A DNA stretch of 64,000 nucleotides, taken from assembly GCF_017562075.2 (NCBI RefSeq), contig NC_054085.1:36164039-36228038 (forward strand). The letters run 5' to 3'. The position numbers were made by a program, and so were the translations under genes. This stretch comes from Anopheles merus. Taxonomy: Eukaryota > Arthropoda > Insecta > Diptera > Culicidae. The notes under the pieces were generated by a model. It was not told the DNA's origin and did no database searches. It was given only the letters and a program-made list of their open reading frames with translations. Below are positions 46,976 through 61,241 of the stretch, piece by piece (the stretch's first letter is position 1; every line of letters starts with the position of its first letter).

Positions 46976-49900
46976 TGTGGTATGGTCAGTTTGAAGAAGA
47001 GGAAGCGAAGTAGCGTCCGACAGTAAGTGTTGTAATTTTTGAACCACAAAACGCGATTGTCTGTGCTAACAATACGGGGGCAGTACGGGGCGTTACTTGC
47101 AGATAATGCCACGCCAAGGGCAGTCCCGGCAATGGTAATGAGCCGCTGATTAGCGCCAGGCAGAACACGGACTGTGATTTTGTCTTGGTTGGGCTATATT
47201 GTGGGCTTTTTCGGGGTGGTTTTTTGTGGGTTTTTGTTCAGACGATTGCTGGTAGAAGGTTAGGTTTCTAGTTTTTTATCAGTTTTTTTAAAGTAGAATT
47301 GTAAGTATTTAGTAATGCTTTACTCCTGTCTATCGTTCAATTACGTCTACTGACTGCTTGCAATAATCTTTTTACTGCCTTTTCACCACATAGTCTTTAT
47401 CAAAAACAATCGTCTTTAAATTAAATTCCAAGCCTCAGATTATCTTCAGCTCGACAGGAGCGGAATCAAAAGGACCGCCCGTAGTGGCATGCCGAAGACG
47501 ATGGAATCTGCTCCGGCATCTGACACATTTGCAAGGCAAGCAGAAAGCTCAAAACAACCATCACGATAAATCATACCACTGCTACCACATTTGAAAGGGG
47601 CCGATGCCAACCACAGAAAAACAGCCCGATAAAATTTCCCATGCAAATTGCCCACGAATCGAATCAACCAAAGTCATCCGAAATGCCGTCGTCTTCCCGC
47701 CCGGATCTGCCACGGAGCAAAATGTGGGGGGTGTGGGAGTTTGCTTCCGGACGCTGAGACCTTTGCCACTGTGACGTGTACCGTGTGACGTGTACCACTG
47801 CGTACCATTTCCAAACGCAAATCAAAAGCATGATTGGGACGGTGCTCGCTGTTGCTACGGGTATTGAACGCACGAAGCCCACCGCCGTCGTCGTCGTCGT
47901 ACATTAAACCTTCATTCTAAATAAAATCGAGCAGAGAATGGTGTGCTTGGGACGATTTAAGCCAGATAAATTTACCATTTAAGCTACGAAATGGTACTAC
48001 AGCTTTAAGTGTACGGAAGCTGTACGATGCTCCCCTTTGCTTTACTCCATTACTCCACAAGCACTGATTGCACGGTCCTGTCCAGCTATCCTTGTTCCTT
48101 TCGCACACCGTACGAGGGCCGACCTGTTGTCGATTCTCACCAGCTCACTCCAGCGCAGGTGGCAGGTGGAAGCGTGCGGAGGCGAGCTGTACACATTAAT
48201 TTTCTCGGAAAAAGGATTCTACTAGACGCAAGGCTCAATTGCAAAGCGAAATTTGCTGTGGGAGGGTTCAATCGGAAAATGGGGAAAATAAAACACTTTC
48301 ACTGTGTGTGGGAGTTTGTGCTGTGAGCGAAACATGGGACCGTTTATAGTTTACTCAATTCCAGTAATGAGGGTATATAATGGATGAAAATACTGTGTGG
48401 GCAGTATGTATGCTAAGGGGAGTGTTGCAAAGGACTGTCTATTGGGAGTCTGTCATAAAGAGCTCTAACCACTTTGTTCTTCTCAAATGGATATTTGATT
48501 CTTATAAGAAAAGCTATTTAACCCCTTGGTCCGTCTTTAACCGTCATATCAAAGCTTACACGCTCAACGAAAGCGCAATGATCGCGATCATCCCGCTACC
48601 GCGTGCCGGAGTACCGATTGTACCGACTCCCGGTTGGAGCCACTGCTCTCTCTCTTTCTCTCTCCCTAACACACCCATACACTCTCACGCAATATTCTTT
48701 CCTTCCTTACGACAGTGTGTGTGCGTGTGTGTACTGGAGCTGGGCGATAAGCCAATCGGTTGAACATTCGAGAGACACGTTTTTATGGGCGGCTCGCACA
48801 GACCTCTTAACGCGAAGGGGCGCTGGAACGAGTTCCAGAGGCAGGCGCCCGCGCGCGTTAACCACATTCTAAACAAGATATTTATATGTTTGTTCTACGT
48901 GTGCGTGTGTGTGACTGTTTTTTTACTCTGCGCCGATCTATTTTTAGACCCACCGTAAGCTTTTACCGAACCCGTTCCCTTCCCCCACTTGTTGTTTGTC
49001 CATTTGTGCGCGGCAAGACAGATTTGTTGGAGTGCTTTTTTATGACCACAGGCCGTCCTCCCGAGGAAGATAAGGGAACACCAAGCCCAAATCTCTTGTC
49101 CTCTTGAGTTTAGACGTATGTTTGAAGAGATGACATGGGTTGGTTTTTTGCTATGTTTTTTTTTCTCTCGCTTTCTTCTTCCTTCAAACCTTGTGTGCGT
49201 GTCTTTTGCAAAATTGAATTAATCGTTTGTTGCTGACAGTCAGATAATGGGCTGCCCACATAACTTTTAATGTCTCTCGTGGCAGACAGCAGGGACTGGG
49301 GTTTGTAATTATTTATCGATGGGGCGATAGTGTGTCAGTGATTGTGTTTTAGTAATCGGTGGACATGGGTGGCGTGTGGTGAGTTTAAATTACTCGATTT
49401 ATTTATCCTGTTTGCTAGATACACCTTTTATTATCAATCGATGGGATTTATTATACTTCATTGACCTTTTATTCTTCTTGCTGTTCATAAACAGAACAAA
49501 AAGGGAAGCTTTTTATTAGAAAATGAAGAAAAAAGCACCTCACCGACAGATTGTTATCGCCGCTTGTTTTGCGCACGAATCGCAGGCAGCACGAAAAATA
49601 ATCTAAATTGTCTCGCGGCAAAAGGGATACCGAATCGATAATGAGAAGAACAAAAAAAGGGATGAAATCAACATCCCTTGGCATGAAAAATTGATTGAAA
49701 TTTTTAAAGCTTTTGCCTTTTTGTTTCGCTGTTCTTGTTTTGGGTGGACTTGATCAAAAATTCAATATTAAAATGAGCTCCAGAACATGATTCACTGTAA
49801 TATAAGGTGACAATCAGACATCTTTCATTCTCTTTCACTCACCGTTGCTCCCACAGCATCCGAAGCGGACTGCTAATGCAGTGCTCATTTCCAAACAAAC

Positions 49901-50313
49901 TTTGGTGTGTTAATAATTGTTTTCTGCCTACTGTTTCCGTGCCGTTCCGTTGCACCGGAAACTTCTTGCCACCGCCGAAGCTGGGCATGTACATGCTGTT
50001 GTTTGTTCGCAACAACTTTGTGCGAGAGAACTTTATCCGGTTCCTGCGAGGTGGGATAGTCTCGTGGTTAGTGGTAGTGTTGCTTAAAAGTGGTTGAGTT
50101 TTGTCGTGAAACCTAGTTGGCGGAACTAATTCTATTGGCATTTGTAACGGTAGTTGTATCTTTTTTCGCTCCTGGTGCGATGAGGACATCTCCTAATTGG
50201 TTGTCTTTAGGACGCTGTTTGGACGTTTATTGAAAAGGGCTAAAATGGCTTCAATGTAACAAACTACCCCTTTGATGCTGAAATATTTATGGTTACATTA
50301 TTATGCTTTCCAA

Positions 50314-50321
50314 TGACGTCA
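50314..50321. promoter_or_regulatory. Perfect CRE palindrome TGACGTCA
   Basis: Third exact CRE in the window, in noncoding AT-rich sequence. It is a motif match only. Confidence 0.25.
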
Positions 50322-52775
50322 CGTTGCTTGTTTTGCATCCTTCAACACTGGAAGACTTGTTGAAATGCTGACTTCCCGCTAAGGAGCATAAATTCTGCAC
50401 AAATCTTCATACAACAAAAAAAAACCCGCACAACTTCGTTCTCACGTACCAACAGACGCTTAGGCAATATTCTTGGCTAACTAGTTTTGCGCGCTTTTTG
50501 CAAAATGGAATCAAGAATGGCAAACTAAAAAAAAAAAAAAACAAACATCCACAGTCTAAGACCGTAAAGAGGAGGTATGGCGAGGCTCCCCGCTGAAACC
50601 AGCTCCCCACTGGAGTCCGGACGGGGACCGATGGTTTCGTATCATTTTATGAACTGTTGTTTTATTTTTATCACCGATGGTGAAGCGTGTTGCCGGTCCC
50701 GGTTTCCCGGAACCGGTTCGAAAAAGGGGAAAAAAGGGGCAAAGGGGGATTGGGAAGAGAGTGAGTGGCTCTATGGGCTGGGAAGGCGGGAACAACATTC
50801 TGCGGTCGCTTGCCTCGCTTGCGGATATTAAAATTTGAATAATCCGTTTCCAGAGCGGGCGGGCATTGCGAGGAACCCGGAAAGTCGAGAGGGCCACAAC
50901 GGGGCGGGTGCAGGGGCACAACTCTAAAAATGATAAAATCAACTTGACCGTTTTGGAGTTATATTTGGTTATGCCGATTTCGTCGACTGTGGTCGGTACA
51001 AAACTGCACCAAACCAAGCAGTGCTATTTCATTAATGCTGTCCACCGATCGACGATTGGGAGGAGTGTTCGTTTGTTTTTAAAATAACTTGCGAGTGGGG
51101 TGGGTGGGGGGGGGGATTTTATGATTCGTGATTTCCTTCAACAGAGAGTGAGAGAGAGAAAAAAAAGTGTCTGTGTGACAATGACACAAATAGCAACATG
51201 GCTTTGGGGCGGAAATGAGATTATTCTCTCGATGCAAATGTTCTTCTCGCTGTGGTCCGGCGACGCAAAATTGGCGACGCGTGCTTTGAATTCGGCACTT
51301 TGGGTTTCGTGGCGCAGGGGCCTTTTCTGATGAAATGTAAATTTATGTATCGATTCCCGATAGTTTAACAACCATTTCGTGAGCACACGTGTGTGTGTGT
51401 GTGTTTGTTTTGTTGCCTTTACCGGTGCAATACTACCTTAAACCTGGCGATCGGACACACAAATTTAACGACCACCGGCTAAAATAGCTATAATTAGGCG
51501 CTCCATTCACAGTGCCGTGCCATTCAAATGGTGAAATAGAGCCATCTACGTACGCCATTCGGGCTCGTTTTTTTGTGAATGAATATGTAAAATAGTTTGC
51601 CATCGCGGGTGAAGCATTCAGCGCGCTTCGAGAAGACACCGATGGCCTAGAAACAAAAACAAACCTCCCGAAAAAATGAAACAGCCACCTCGCAAACCGG
51701 TTATCGGTTTAAGAAATGGTGTCAATTAACGAAAATATCCCACCTTATCTTATTCGTTTACAGAAATAGCTTGAATGTTGAAGCGTCGTTTTTACGGATG
51801 GGCGTGTAATAAGACAGCAAAGTAATAGTGTCGTTTTGAATGCAGCTCTGCTTGATAAATGATCTTTGGTGAACTTGATGGGGAGTGTTAAGCAAAGTGT
51901 TTGGTGGTGTACGGGTGGTCTTTGGGGGAGATTTTGGAGAAACAAAGCTAGGGCATCAATGATGACATTAATTCCAACGTATCTGGGAATTGAAACATTC
52001 AACCGATTTGTAACTAAATGACTTGCTATAAGGGATGATGAAACAGCGACAGACTGGAATGGTGGAGTGTTTTTATTGGAATAATCTGAAGAGTCATTCT
52101 GTTTTGGCTTTTATGTGTTTTAACTATTTTTAATAGAGTCATTGATAGTAATTTTTATGACATATTAGAGCCTAGTGAGACTAATGTTCGATAAGAAGAG
52201 CTTACCAATGGCAGTGGCAAATTTCCTTTTGAATGTTTGCGCTTTCGGGAGATTTGGACATGGTTCAATGTCTCTGTAGATGTCTCTATGTAAGCTCCAG
52301 TGCTGAGGGAACGTTTGATGCACCTTCAGTTGATACAGATACACGATAGTTCTGGTAGATACTTTACGATGAAACACCTTATTACTTAGTATATGATATC
52401 CGAGATCTTCATGCTTCATCAGAGGATTTTAGTAGATATCAATATCTCAGATTTGTTTCCAGGATGTTATAAGTGAATAATGTCTACAGATCTCATCAGA
52501 CAAATATCAATTCCTGGATATTGGATTAAGGCAGTAATAGAAGTGTTTGATTGGGAAGTAAGCCAGGGTTCTGCTTGGGTTTTAGTAGACATTCCTATGT
52601 CTGTCCTATCCCTAGCTTAAACTAACCACAGGTTTTTGCTCACAAGGCTCTAATGTTCCTCCAAAAACGCATTCAAGCTCAACCTGAAGAGTCGTAAAAC
52701 ATTCACCTCAGCGTAAGCTCTCTTAATCGCGCAAATTAACATCGTCTCATTGGGCTAATTCAAGGTCAGAATCTT

Positions 52776-52797
52776 GAGAGAGAGAGAGAGAGAGAGA
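52776..52797. repeat. (GA)n tract
   Basis: Short uninterrupted GA repeat, read directly. Confidence 0.9.
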
Positions 52798-52920
52798 AAA
52801 TGTAAGAAACAACTTGCCATCTTACACGCAGAGTGTAAAAGCCCCTCCAAAGAACTGCTTCCCGTTGATAAGAGACCCATTTTTAGCATGAAATTTTTGC
52901 GCACCCGATTATAAATTACT

Positions 52921-52933
52921 CCCCCCCCCCCCC
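52921..52933. repeat. Poly(C) tract, 13 nt
   Basis: Run of 13 C in noncoding sequence. Confidence 0.9.
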
Positions 52934-53647
52934 ACTCCGCCAATCCTACCCTTTGCTTGTTGAAGCTCACGAAAAAAAAGGTCTCGAGTAAGCAGGGAAG
53001 ACACCAAATTGAGCAAACAATAAACACTTAAAACCCTCTTCCCCTCTTCCCTACCAATTGCCACAACGCCAGTTCGCCCGGCAATAGTTTGGGCTTGGCT
53101 TGAACAAGATCGTCGTTCTCTCGTCCCACCATATCTGTTGTGTGTGAGTGTTGTTTTTACTCATCTTTTCCATCTTTCTGGTTTATTTTTAGCCCAACAC
53201 CCCACCACACCGTGCCACCACCATGCCGCCCTTGCTGGGTACGGATCGCTGAAGTAGACGGCCCTTCCGACCCAAACACTCCCCCCCACCACAAAAGCCC
53301 CGGCTCGTAACGAGAGAGAAAGTGTGCGTGCGGGTTAACGCTCACTCGGAGCGCCGGGATCTGAGCCTTCTTCTCCGGTTCGTGTGAGTGCGTGTGTGTG
53401 TGTGTGTGTGGGTACACGCAATTGCCCAAGATGAGTTCGACGACTGGCTCAAGACCCTAAGAAGCGGATGCGAGACGCCACCCAATAGGCCACCACGTCC
53501 GTCCCCGCCTCAGAACGGGAGAACCCAATCGAGCAGCAGCTTAATTTCGCTCTCTCGCAGCCATCGCTTTCTATTGCAGCAAAGAAAACAAACGCTCTCT
53601 CAAGCAAGTGCTCTCGATGATCTTCCCTCGCTTCATCCCCCAAAGCG

Positions 53648-53671
53648 TGAGAGAGAGAGAGAGAGAGAGAG
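53648..53671. repeat. (GA)n tract
   Basis: Twelve GA units, read directly, within the promoter-like stretch. Confidence 0.9.
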
Positions 53672-55558
53672 CGCGTACACTTCTCAACCCCCGAGAGAGT
53701 GAGAGCGAAATTGCGTGCGTTCCCTGCAGGGTAGTAGTGGCGTGCGTTCTCTTGCACCACCGCCAGAAACGACGCATCTCCCGTGGGAAACGGATCGTTC
53801 GATCATTCAGTGTGTGCTGGCGAGGCGCGCGCCCGCTCGTATGTGTGTTTGCCCTGTATTTGTTGTTGTTGTTGCGGGCCTGAGCCGGGTGTGTTACGAG
53901 TGTGTGTCTCTCACTCGCCGGCCTGTGTGTGTGTGTGTGTGTGTGGGTACGTTTCCGTGGAGGGTTGGCGTGAAGCAAACAACGGGTCGCGGAGCGGAAA
54001 TATCGTGACGTTATCGGTTCAGTTCTTAGCGCGCGTGTGTTCTCTGAGTGAGTGTGTCACATTCCATGTGGCTGATCGTGTGGACTACAAAAGCCCCCCC
54101 CCCCCCTCCCCCCTTTCCGGCCCCAATTAAGTGGACGATCTTTACAAGCGCTAGGGAAAATATTGTTGTGCGTGAAACTCGTCCCTTGCGGAAAGGGAAA
54201 AGCGTGCACAGAGAAATGGGATTTTGCATGTTTGCTTAATCGTCACCGTACCATCTCAGATCGGCTATCTTAATCTTGTGTGCAGCAGATTAATCAACGC
54301 CTTCCCTTCCCCGAACGCAACGCAAACTTATCATCCCTCTCTGTCTCTCTCACTCTCTTTCTCTCTTGCGCTACGTGTCTTTTGCAGCAAGAACGCAAGA
54401 ACGGCCGTTTATTCTGGGTTTACTCTTGTCTGCTTCCACTCTACCCCTTCTAAAACCGCCCCCCCTCCTTCATTCCCTCTATGGATCAGTCTCGATCGGT
54501 CCCAGTCCAGCTCTTCGCATTTGTTTCTCACGATCACGTCTTGGCCCGTGCCCGTCCGGCTTGCGGTTCTATTGTTCTCTTTTGCTCATCTTTTCCTTAT
54601 CCTCTCCCCGCTCAGCAGCAGCAACGTTACGTCAGCGAAATTAATGTGTGTGTGAGTGTTTGTGAGTGATTGTGAGCGTGTGAAGTGTAGGCCTTTTTGG
54701 AGTGAATATTCTAGCTAGCCCCGATTGCCAAACTCAGCCACAACGGCAACGGAAATTGATGCTGCGTGCCGTAACGATTTGCGTATGCGATCATACGCTC
54801 CCGTTTTGCGTGTGTGTGATTTGTGTTTGATGGTGGTTTGGTGATTGTGAGTAATACACGCACACACAGGTACATGTGAAAAAAGTGCATAGAAAACAAG
54901 GCACAGAAGGTTGACAAAAATCGCAAAAAAAAAGTGTTTTATGAAGAAGTGAAGCTGTGTCGTGAAAGCCCAAACAGAGCTCCGTGTGTGTGTGTGCAAG
55001 TGTAAAATTGTGCATGTTGCTGTTGGTGTATGGAAAATGAAATGCTAATCATCCCGTGTACGTCCAATGTGTGTGGCATTTATTCTGCGCTGCTTTTTCG
55101 TGAGTTCATTTCGTTGTGTGTAGGAGAGTGTGCGAAAAAAGAGTAATTTTCGGCGTGCAAAGTGGTTTCTGCATATGAGAAGAGTCCCAAAAAAAAAAGG
55201 CAAGGTGAAGGAAGTAGCAAACAGCAGGGAAGAAAATAATAGGTCAGCAAATTAGCAAAAAGTGCCACGTATTATCACCAGCATCGGCGTTGAACCCAGG
55301 GCGGGTGCAGTGTATCAACGATCAGCGCAAATTGTTCGCTTCCTTCGTTTTAAAAGGAACGTCTGTTTTGTTTTGCTAATTGAGAACAAGCTCCCTCCCC
55401 CCCCCCATAGAAGTGGAGATGAGCTAGTTCCAGCGAGGGGAAGATAGTTCACTGATCGCAACACAACGGGAGGCGAAAATTTGGAAAACAAAAGTGCAAT
55501 ACCATTCCACAGGTCCATCAGTGAGAACAGAGCGCATTCTCGCTTTCGGTGGTCCGTC

Positions 55559-55561
<3 letters not shown>

Positions 55562-55590
<29 letters not shown>
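55562..55590. repeat. (GA)n tract
   Basis: About 14 GA units, read directly, 190 bp upstream of a candidate exon end. Confidence 0.9.
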
Positions 55591-55595
<5 letters not shown>

Positions 55596-55717
55596 CGAAA
55601 TAAATTTCACTCCCCTCCCGACACGATCACGATCGTGCTGCAGAGTGGCGTGAAAAACCTCCTCCCTCCCCTACCCATCTTAGTGCAACCGGCGCCGGCA
55701 TCTTTCACACCCCACAG

Positions 55718-55782
55718 GACGACGATTTCACGTTCAAGGCGAAGCGCGCGAAACTATTCTCAGTTCGGCCTTCGAACACATG
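55718..55782 (+). CDS. Candidate short exon or exon end with ATG at donor
   Basis: CCCCACAG precedes 65 nt that end in AACACATG|GTAAGT, a near-perfect donor at 55783. Two readings are possible. The ATG at 55780-55782 may be a start codon sitting exactly at the exon end, with the exon extending further left as 5'-UTR. Alternatively this is an internal coding exon reading DDDFTFKAKRAKLFSVRPSN. Neither is linked to another exon in the window, so any partner lies to the right beyond 64000. Confidence 0.25.
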
Positions 55783-58700
55783 GTAAGTTTCGGGGTGTTG
55801 TCGTTGTGTGTTTAAGATTAGCCCCAATGGGGACGGGGGAGGGGAATGAAAATCTAATAAAAAGGCAAGCAGTGGCAGGCTGAAAGGGATGAGAGGTTGT
55901 GTCGTTAAGGCAAACAAATACACACACACACCCAGAACAGTTGCAGGGCATAACGGGTGTCTATTTTTAATCCATGTGCTGCAAAACATGTGGAGCGAGC
56001 TGCAGCAAGATCGCTCAGTGTGTGATTGTAACAGAAGAATCGGGGAGCGGACGTTGCAGAAGGAGGTGTTGGTGTCTGTTTATATTTTTACTGCACCAGA
56101 AAACTGTTTGTGTGGCGAGCGTTTGTACCGGGGCGGCAGGCGGCAACAAGCGGTTTCTTAGCTGTAGCCCCCTGCCAGGTTCGGGCTCGTGCATGTTTAT
56201 TTGTGGTTTGCAGTGTACGTATTTACCACCATTCATTGCGATTAGACCAACGGACCAACGGAGAGCAAGAAGAGTTGAAGAAGAAATAAAACTGGCCGCT
56301 TTGCGCCGCAGCGATTCGATTATAGCGCGCTTCGCTTTCAGGAAGGGTTGGGGGTTGTCCGTTTACGATGCGAAATATTTTGGCAACTCGAGCTCGAGGG
56401 GTATCGGGATAAAGATGGGCTCGAGCGGGGACCAGGGCAGTTGAAATTGAACAGTGTGTTTTTGTTTCTGTTTGAAAAATAAATCAATTTCTCATTTCAC
56501 TTTCAATTCAAATGCAAGCAATTCACTGCCAACGCTGAGATTATTGTTGATTGGGATGATTAATTTAAAAAAAATAAACCAGAAGCTGATGGCCGATCGA
56601 TGATGATGATTGTTGTAGTGCATAACAAGGATTGGTTTTGAATATGTACGACCGTTACGATACAGAAAGGAATCAGCAAAGGAACAACACTAAGTGATGA
56701 TATTAGCACTAGTGTTCCTTTGTAAGATACATAGAACAACTGAGCGCCATTCCATTAACATTCTTTGTACAAATAAAATGGCTCGAAAAAGGATGAAACT
56801 TTTAATGCTAACAATGCCAAACTTTTGTAGTGTAATTTCCTGTGAAAAGTCTATATTAGAGGAGCGTTCTAGGAATCTTCCTAAAAGCAAAAAGTTTTTA
56901 AAAGCTGCTGTATGTGTATGTGGGATGAATATTTTCACCTCCGGTAGTTTAAAATGTTCAAACAAGCATAAACTTTGCCCTTTTGAAAAGGAACAATATG
57001 TTCGGTCAATGGCCAGTACCGTTTAGGCAAAGTGTTTTTTCTAGCTTTTAGAAAACAAGTGTAACAGTAGGCGACCTTTCGAAAGCGCTTTGCTTACTTG
57101 TTTACAATCCTATTTTTCCTCCACCAGGCGGGTAACGATGGCAATGGAGCCGCCAGGTCACCCGTACTGGACGGGTCGTTTTTATTTTGGAAAACAGCAT
57201 CCGTATGGATTTGTATTGTTGCTACAATAATTACTCCAAAAAAAAAAAAACAGAATGGCTGGAAAAGGAAACCAATTTGAGGGAGGTGCGTTGAATACAG
57301 CAGCTCATAAACGGGATGAGAACATAAAGCACGACCATAAACATGGTTTGCCCTAATATCGGTTGCCATGCGCTTGAAATAATCTCTTTCTTTTTGGTTT
57401 AATTCCTCTTTCAAATCCACCCCTTGCACGATTTTATCACCGAGCAAGAATAGCTTTTATCAGAGCAGTTGTTAATTACAAAAAAAAAAAAGAAAACAAA
57501 AGCTCAATGTTCTTACCGCACTCCGATGCTGTCTCCAGTTGAACATCATGTTGATGCTATTTGGCAAAAAGTCGAGTCTATCTTTGCGTCACATTGCACA
57601 GCATTCTGCGAATAGTAGCTACACGTAGAACAATGTCCTACGGATGCCTTCAAGTATCAAGAACCACTTTTAAGCGCGCCTCAGCTTCTTGGAAACGACG
57701 AAGCGAAGCGAAATCGTCCTTCATCGGCGGCGTTGGTTACGCAAAGCTCTCCTACCTTTCAGTTTCGGGACGGCAACCGATGCCGAGGACTGGGCGACGC
57801 CACGTGACAATAAATCATTCCAGAAAACTGGGCGAAAAGTTTTCGGTTTTCGGGCTGTGCAAGCGCCACACCGGAACGGCTGTTGCTGTCTGCCCGCGCA
57901 TGGTACACGTGGTTCAAAACATTTCAATCCTTTCCGTCGCTTCTCCCGAACGCCTCTTCATGGTGAAAACTTTAAACCCCTGCTAAGTGAGCAAGGCTGT
58001 AGTGGTGGTTTGAGGCTAGGTTTTGTTTCGCCTGCCCGGAGATCTCACGCTGGAAACTGATTTTACCCAACTCAGTTGGGGGGGCAGGTCGTAGCGGAAA
58101 CTCCCCGAAGTATTGCTAACATTTACCGGAAAATGTAGGACACATTCCAACAAAGGGGAAACCATGTCGGCGGGATTCGCTTGTAGCTCGCGTTCGGGAA
58201 GCTGGTTGGTTAGTGTTAAACGTATAAATAACCCGAAGCAAATGAAACGAGATGTACGTGGGAATGGTAGAAACGGTTGTAGAAAGTATTCTAAAGCTTT
58301 GCCAACGGGAAGCAACTTATAAGCAGAAAGACAAACAGAGAAATAACAAACATACGTTAAAATAAGCAGGAAAATTACTCTCACTTCTTTACTCCTGTAA
58401 AAGCTCCACTAAAGGCATCCGTGAAACGTAAAACATGATTTGACAGCGAAAATATGCTGCCGAGAAATAATCACTCTCGCCGCCGGTAGACTTTTAAGCT
58501 GCAAAAGTTCCTTCAAGTGTCCCATTTTACTTTCTACAATGTGGCACACACACACAATGGCAAAAGTTCTTTATTAAGCTGCTACTTTACAAGTGCAAAG
58601 GAATTATCAAAAAAATATTTCCACCCCAAAAACATCTCCCAAAACGCTGTACACGGCTCAATCAACAGCGAGTTCATTGACACTGGTCGGTCCTTGAAGC

Positions 58701-60320
58701 GCTTCGGGTCGGTGTTTTCATGCTTATGATAAATTAAATCGCAGCGTACAGCGTGCCCGATCGCTTAAGTACTCCCGCCCGGTACAGAGTGGGCTCACAG
58801 AGAGAACAACTTTTACATTCACTTTGGTTCTACTGTAGCCTGCAGCTCATGTTCATCGACGGGGAAGGTATCGTAATGCAAGTACCTTCCTCGTAACTGC
58901 GTGCACGTGGAATGTAACCGTAGGTGGTAGTAGAAAGCACACGGAAAACTTTTCCCCCGTCGTAAGGTTGTTGCACCGTAAAAGGATGCACCGGTAGTGC
59001 TTCTGCTTCTAGAAAACACCAACATTAGCTTACGAGCTGTGCGCACTGAGGGTTCGGATGCATTAAAGCCCACCGCCTGAATGAAGCAACACATCCGATC
59101 CGAGGGAAGTAAAGTTTAATTTAAATAATTCTCAATTTTGCAACCAATAAACCCCACACCAACCAAGCTGTGTAGGACGGAGAAATCATCCACAGTGCCA
59201 CTGTGTTCATCCATGACACAACCCTCTAGCCGTCGGTGTGTGTGTGTGTGGGGTAGAGTTTGAGCTACAGTTTGAACCCGCCTAATGGACAGGATCGGCC
59301 CCGAAGAAGGCTTGGCACTACTCCGATCGGCGCTAAGCATACAACATAACTGTCAGCCCGTCGGCGGCATAAATTAATGGCTAATTGTTGGTTTTATCGG
59401 AACGGCCAGGCCACACCAGGACAGCAACGGTGGTGCCCGGTGGGCCCGAACCGCCGCCTTGTTGGTTTGTTGGGGACCCTTTTCTTTTTATCGGCCTCCT
59501 ATGGTGTGAGTGGAGTTTTGCTGCTCCAAGGATCGGCTTCGCTCGTCTTCGAGGCCGCTGGACGGTTGCTTTTGGGGTGGTGGGTGGTGGGCAAATAAAA
59601 CCCGCTAGCAACATGGAGGTGGACATCCCCGGGCCGCCGTGGTTAGGGCAAACAACGCGCCGGTGCGCGTGTCGATACGCGTTTCGGTCTCATGTTGCAG
59701 CCAGCCCCCGTCATCCTGGTTGTCGGGCTGGAAAACATCCTTCTTGTGAGCGATTTAGTTGTGTTTGTTAAATGTTTTGAAAGTTAAACAATGAAACAAT
59801 GTTACGCTAACTTTTACCCTAAAGCTCCAGTGGAATAGCAAACAACGCGGGTGCCTTTCGCTCCTAAATGTCATTGACACTACGACACCAAGAGAGGCAG
59901 ACACGTGACAGATCGCGACGTTTCAGTGCGACGGCATCGCCTGCTTGATAGTGCTACACGTTTGCACAAACAAAACACACACACACACACACACAACTAC
60001 TGATAACTTTCCAGTCCTATTTTTGTGTAGTCTAATAACGGTGTTAGAGAGAATCGCAATAACAACAAAAAAGCGCTCCAAAGCCTCGTCATCGTCAGTT
60101 TGCAAGTCGGCGGCAGAGACCGGGCAAGGGTGCCAACTGTGCGAACATATATCGGCGAACAACCACGACCTCACTCCCCCCCATCGTTTGGTCTGTGTTT
60201 GGTTGGGCGACTGTTTGGTTTGTTCCTGTTAGGTGATAATTTATCGTGATGGACGAGGGTAAATATTTAATTAACACATTCGACAGGCCGGGAATGGAGG
60301 AGATAAATATATTTAAGCGG

Positions 60321-60324
<4 letters not shown>

Positions 60325-60362
<38 letters not shown>
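60325..60362. repeat. (CT)n microsatellite
   Basis: Nineteen CT units, read directly. Confidence 0.95.
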
Positions 60363-60365
<3 letters not shown>

Positions 60366-61241
60366 AAGGACACATGTTTCGTGGTGTCGCGAATTGTCGT
60401 TTTTTGCGTCGTGCTTATCTGGGTGGGCGAGATGCGTTTTGTTGTTGCGTTGACTTCCCTGCGGTAGAGAGTGTAAGAAGGGGTTTAACGATGATTGAAA
60501 TTGAAAAATTCAACCACGTTCCCGTAGTTTGCGATGGTTTCGGAAGTGTTGTTAAGTACGGACGGTGGATTGATCCCAACATCGTACTGCTAAGGAAGCG
60601 TCCTAAACATTCATCCCTTACCCTCAGTGACAGTGGCCTCGATGAAATGCAAACTTGGTGATGCGCGCGATACGCGATAAGTGGACGTGGTCAATTAGTA
60701 ACTTAGGGCGGACAATCTAAACCCACCGCCAGGACTGAGCGCCCCAAACCCAAACGATCTTGATTAGGAGACACGGGCGATACTTGTTGGCTGCTGCTTG
60801 TTGCTTGCTAGTTGCCCGATTAGCGACGAGCTTAATGTTTGCTGCGCAAATCACCGATCCACTCGAAGTGGATTTGAGTTGGTGCCACTAGTGGAACGTT
60901 TCGTGTTGATTAGAACACATGTTAATTAAAAGGCATTAAATATGAGGAGGTTTTTTTTGGGTAAAATGATGGTAAATGAACGGAATATGTATGACAAACT
61001 ACCATTATTTACATGCCATCGGTGTGCAAGTAGTCGAATAAGATTTGATATAATGTATTATATATCATAAAAGTTTACTAAAATACTTAAAATTATATAC
61101 AAATAATGAAAAACTTTGAGATAACGTTTTTAATTCTTAAAGATGTGCAAATATACTATCATTTGCACATATTTAATCGATAAAAATATACCCACTGGTA
61201 TCAAAACGTAACAAGAGACGATGATGGAATGGTTCACAAGA

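Larger units (their letters stand above)
42186..53100. other. Noncoding region, possibly first intron of a rightward gene
   Basis: About 11 kb with no exon I can defend on either strand. Open frames are short and mutually overlapping. It holds microsatellites, CRE palindromes at 46319 and 50314, and a shared 15-bp word at 44982. Confidence 0.55.
53101..55717 (+). promoter_or_regulatory. GA/GT-rich promoter or 5'-UTR-like region
   Basis: The segment has two GA tracts (53648-53671, 55562-55590), GT runs (53395-53410, 53925-53944) and a C-rich tract (54094-54113). Purine-rich sequence with frequent GTGTGTG follows, which is the style of long dipteran 5'-UTRs. No initiator or TATA element can be fixed. 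It ends just before a candidate short exon at 55718. Confidence 0.25.

Noticed and set aside
48266..48277. B-box-like GGTTCAATC
   Set aside because: No matching A box upstream and no cloverleaf.
53388..53702. 104-codon + strand frame with DEFDDWLKTLRSG
   Set aside because: It begins in a GT repeat and ends in Arg-Glu repeats from a GA tract. The short ordinary stretch between is not enough to call a gene.
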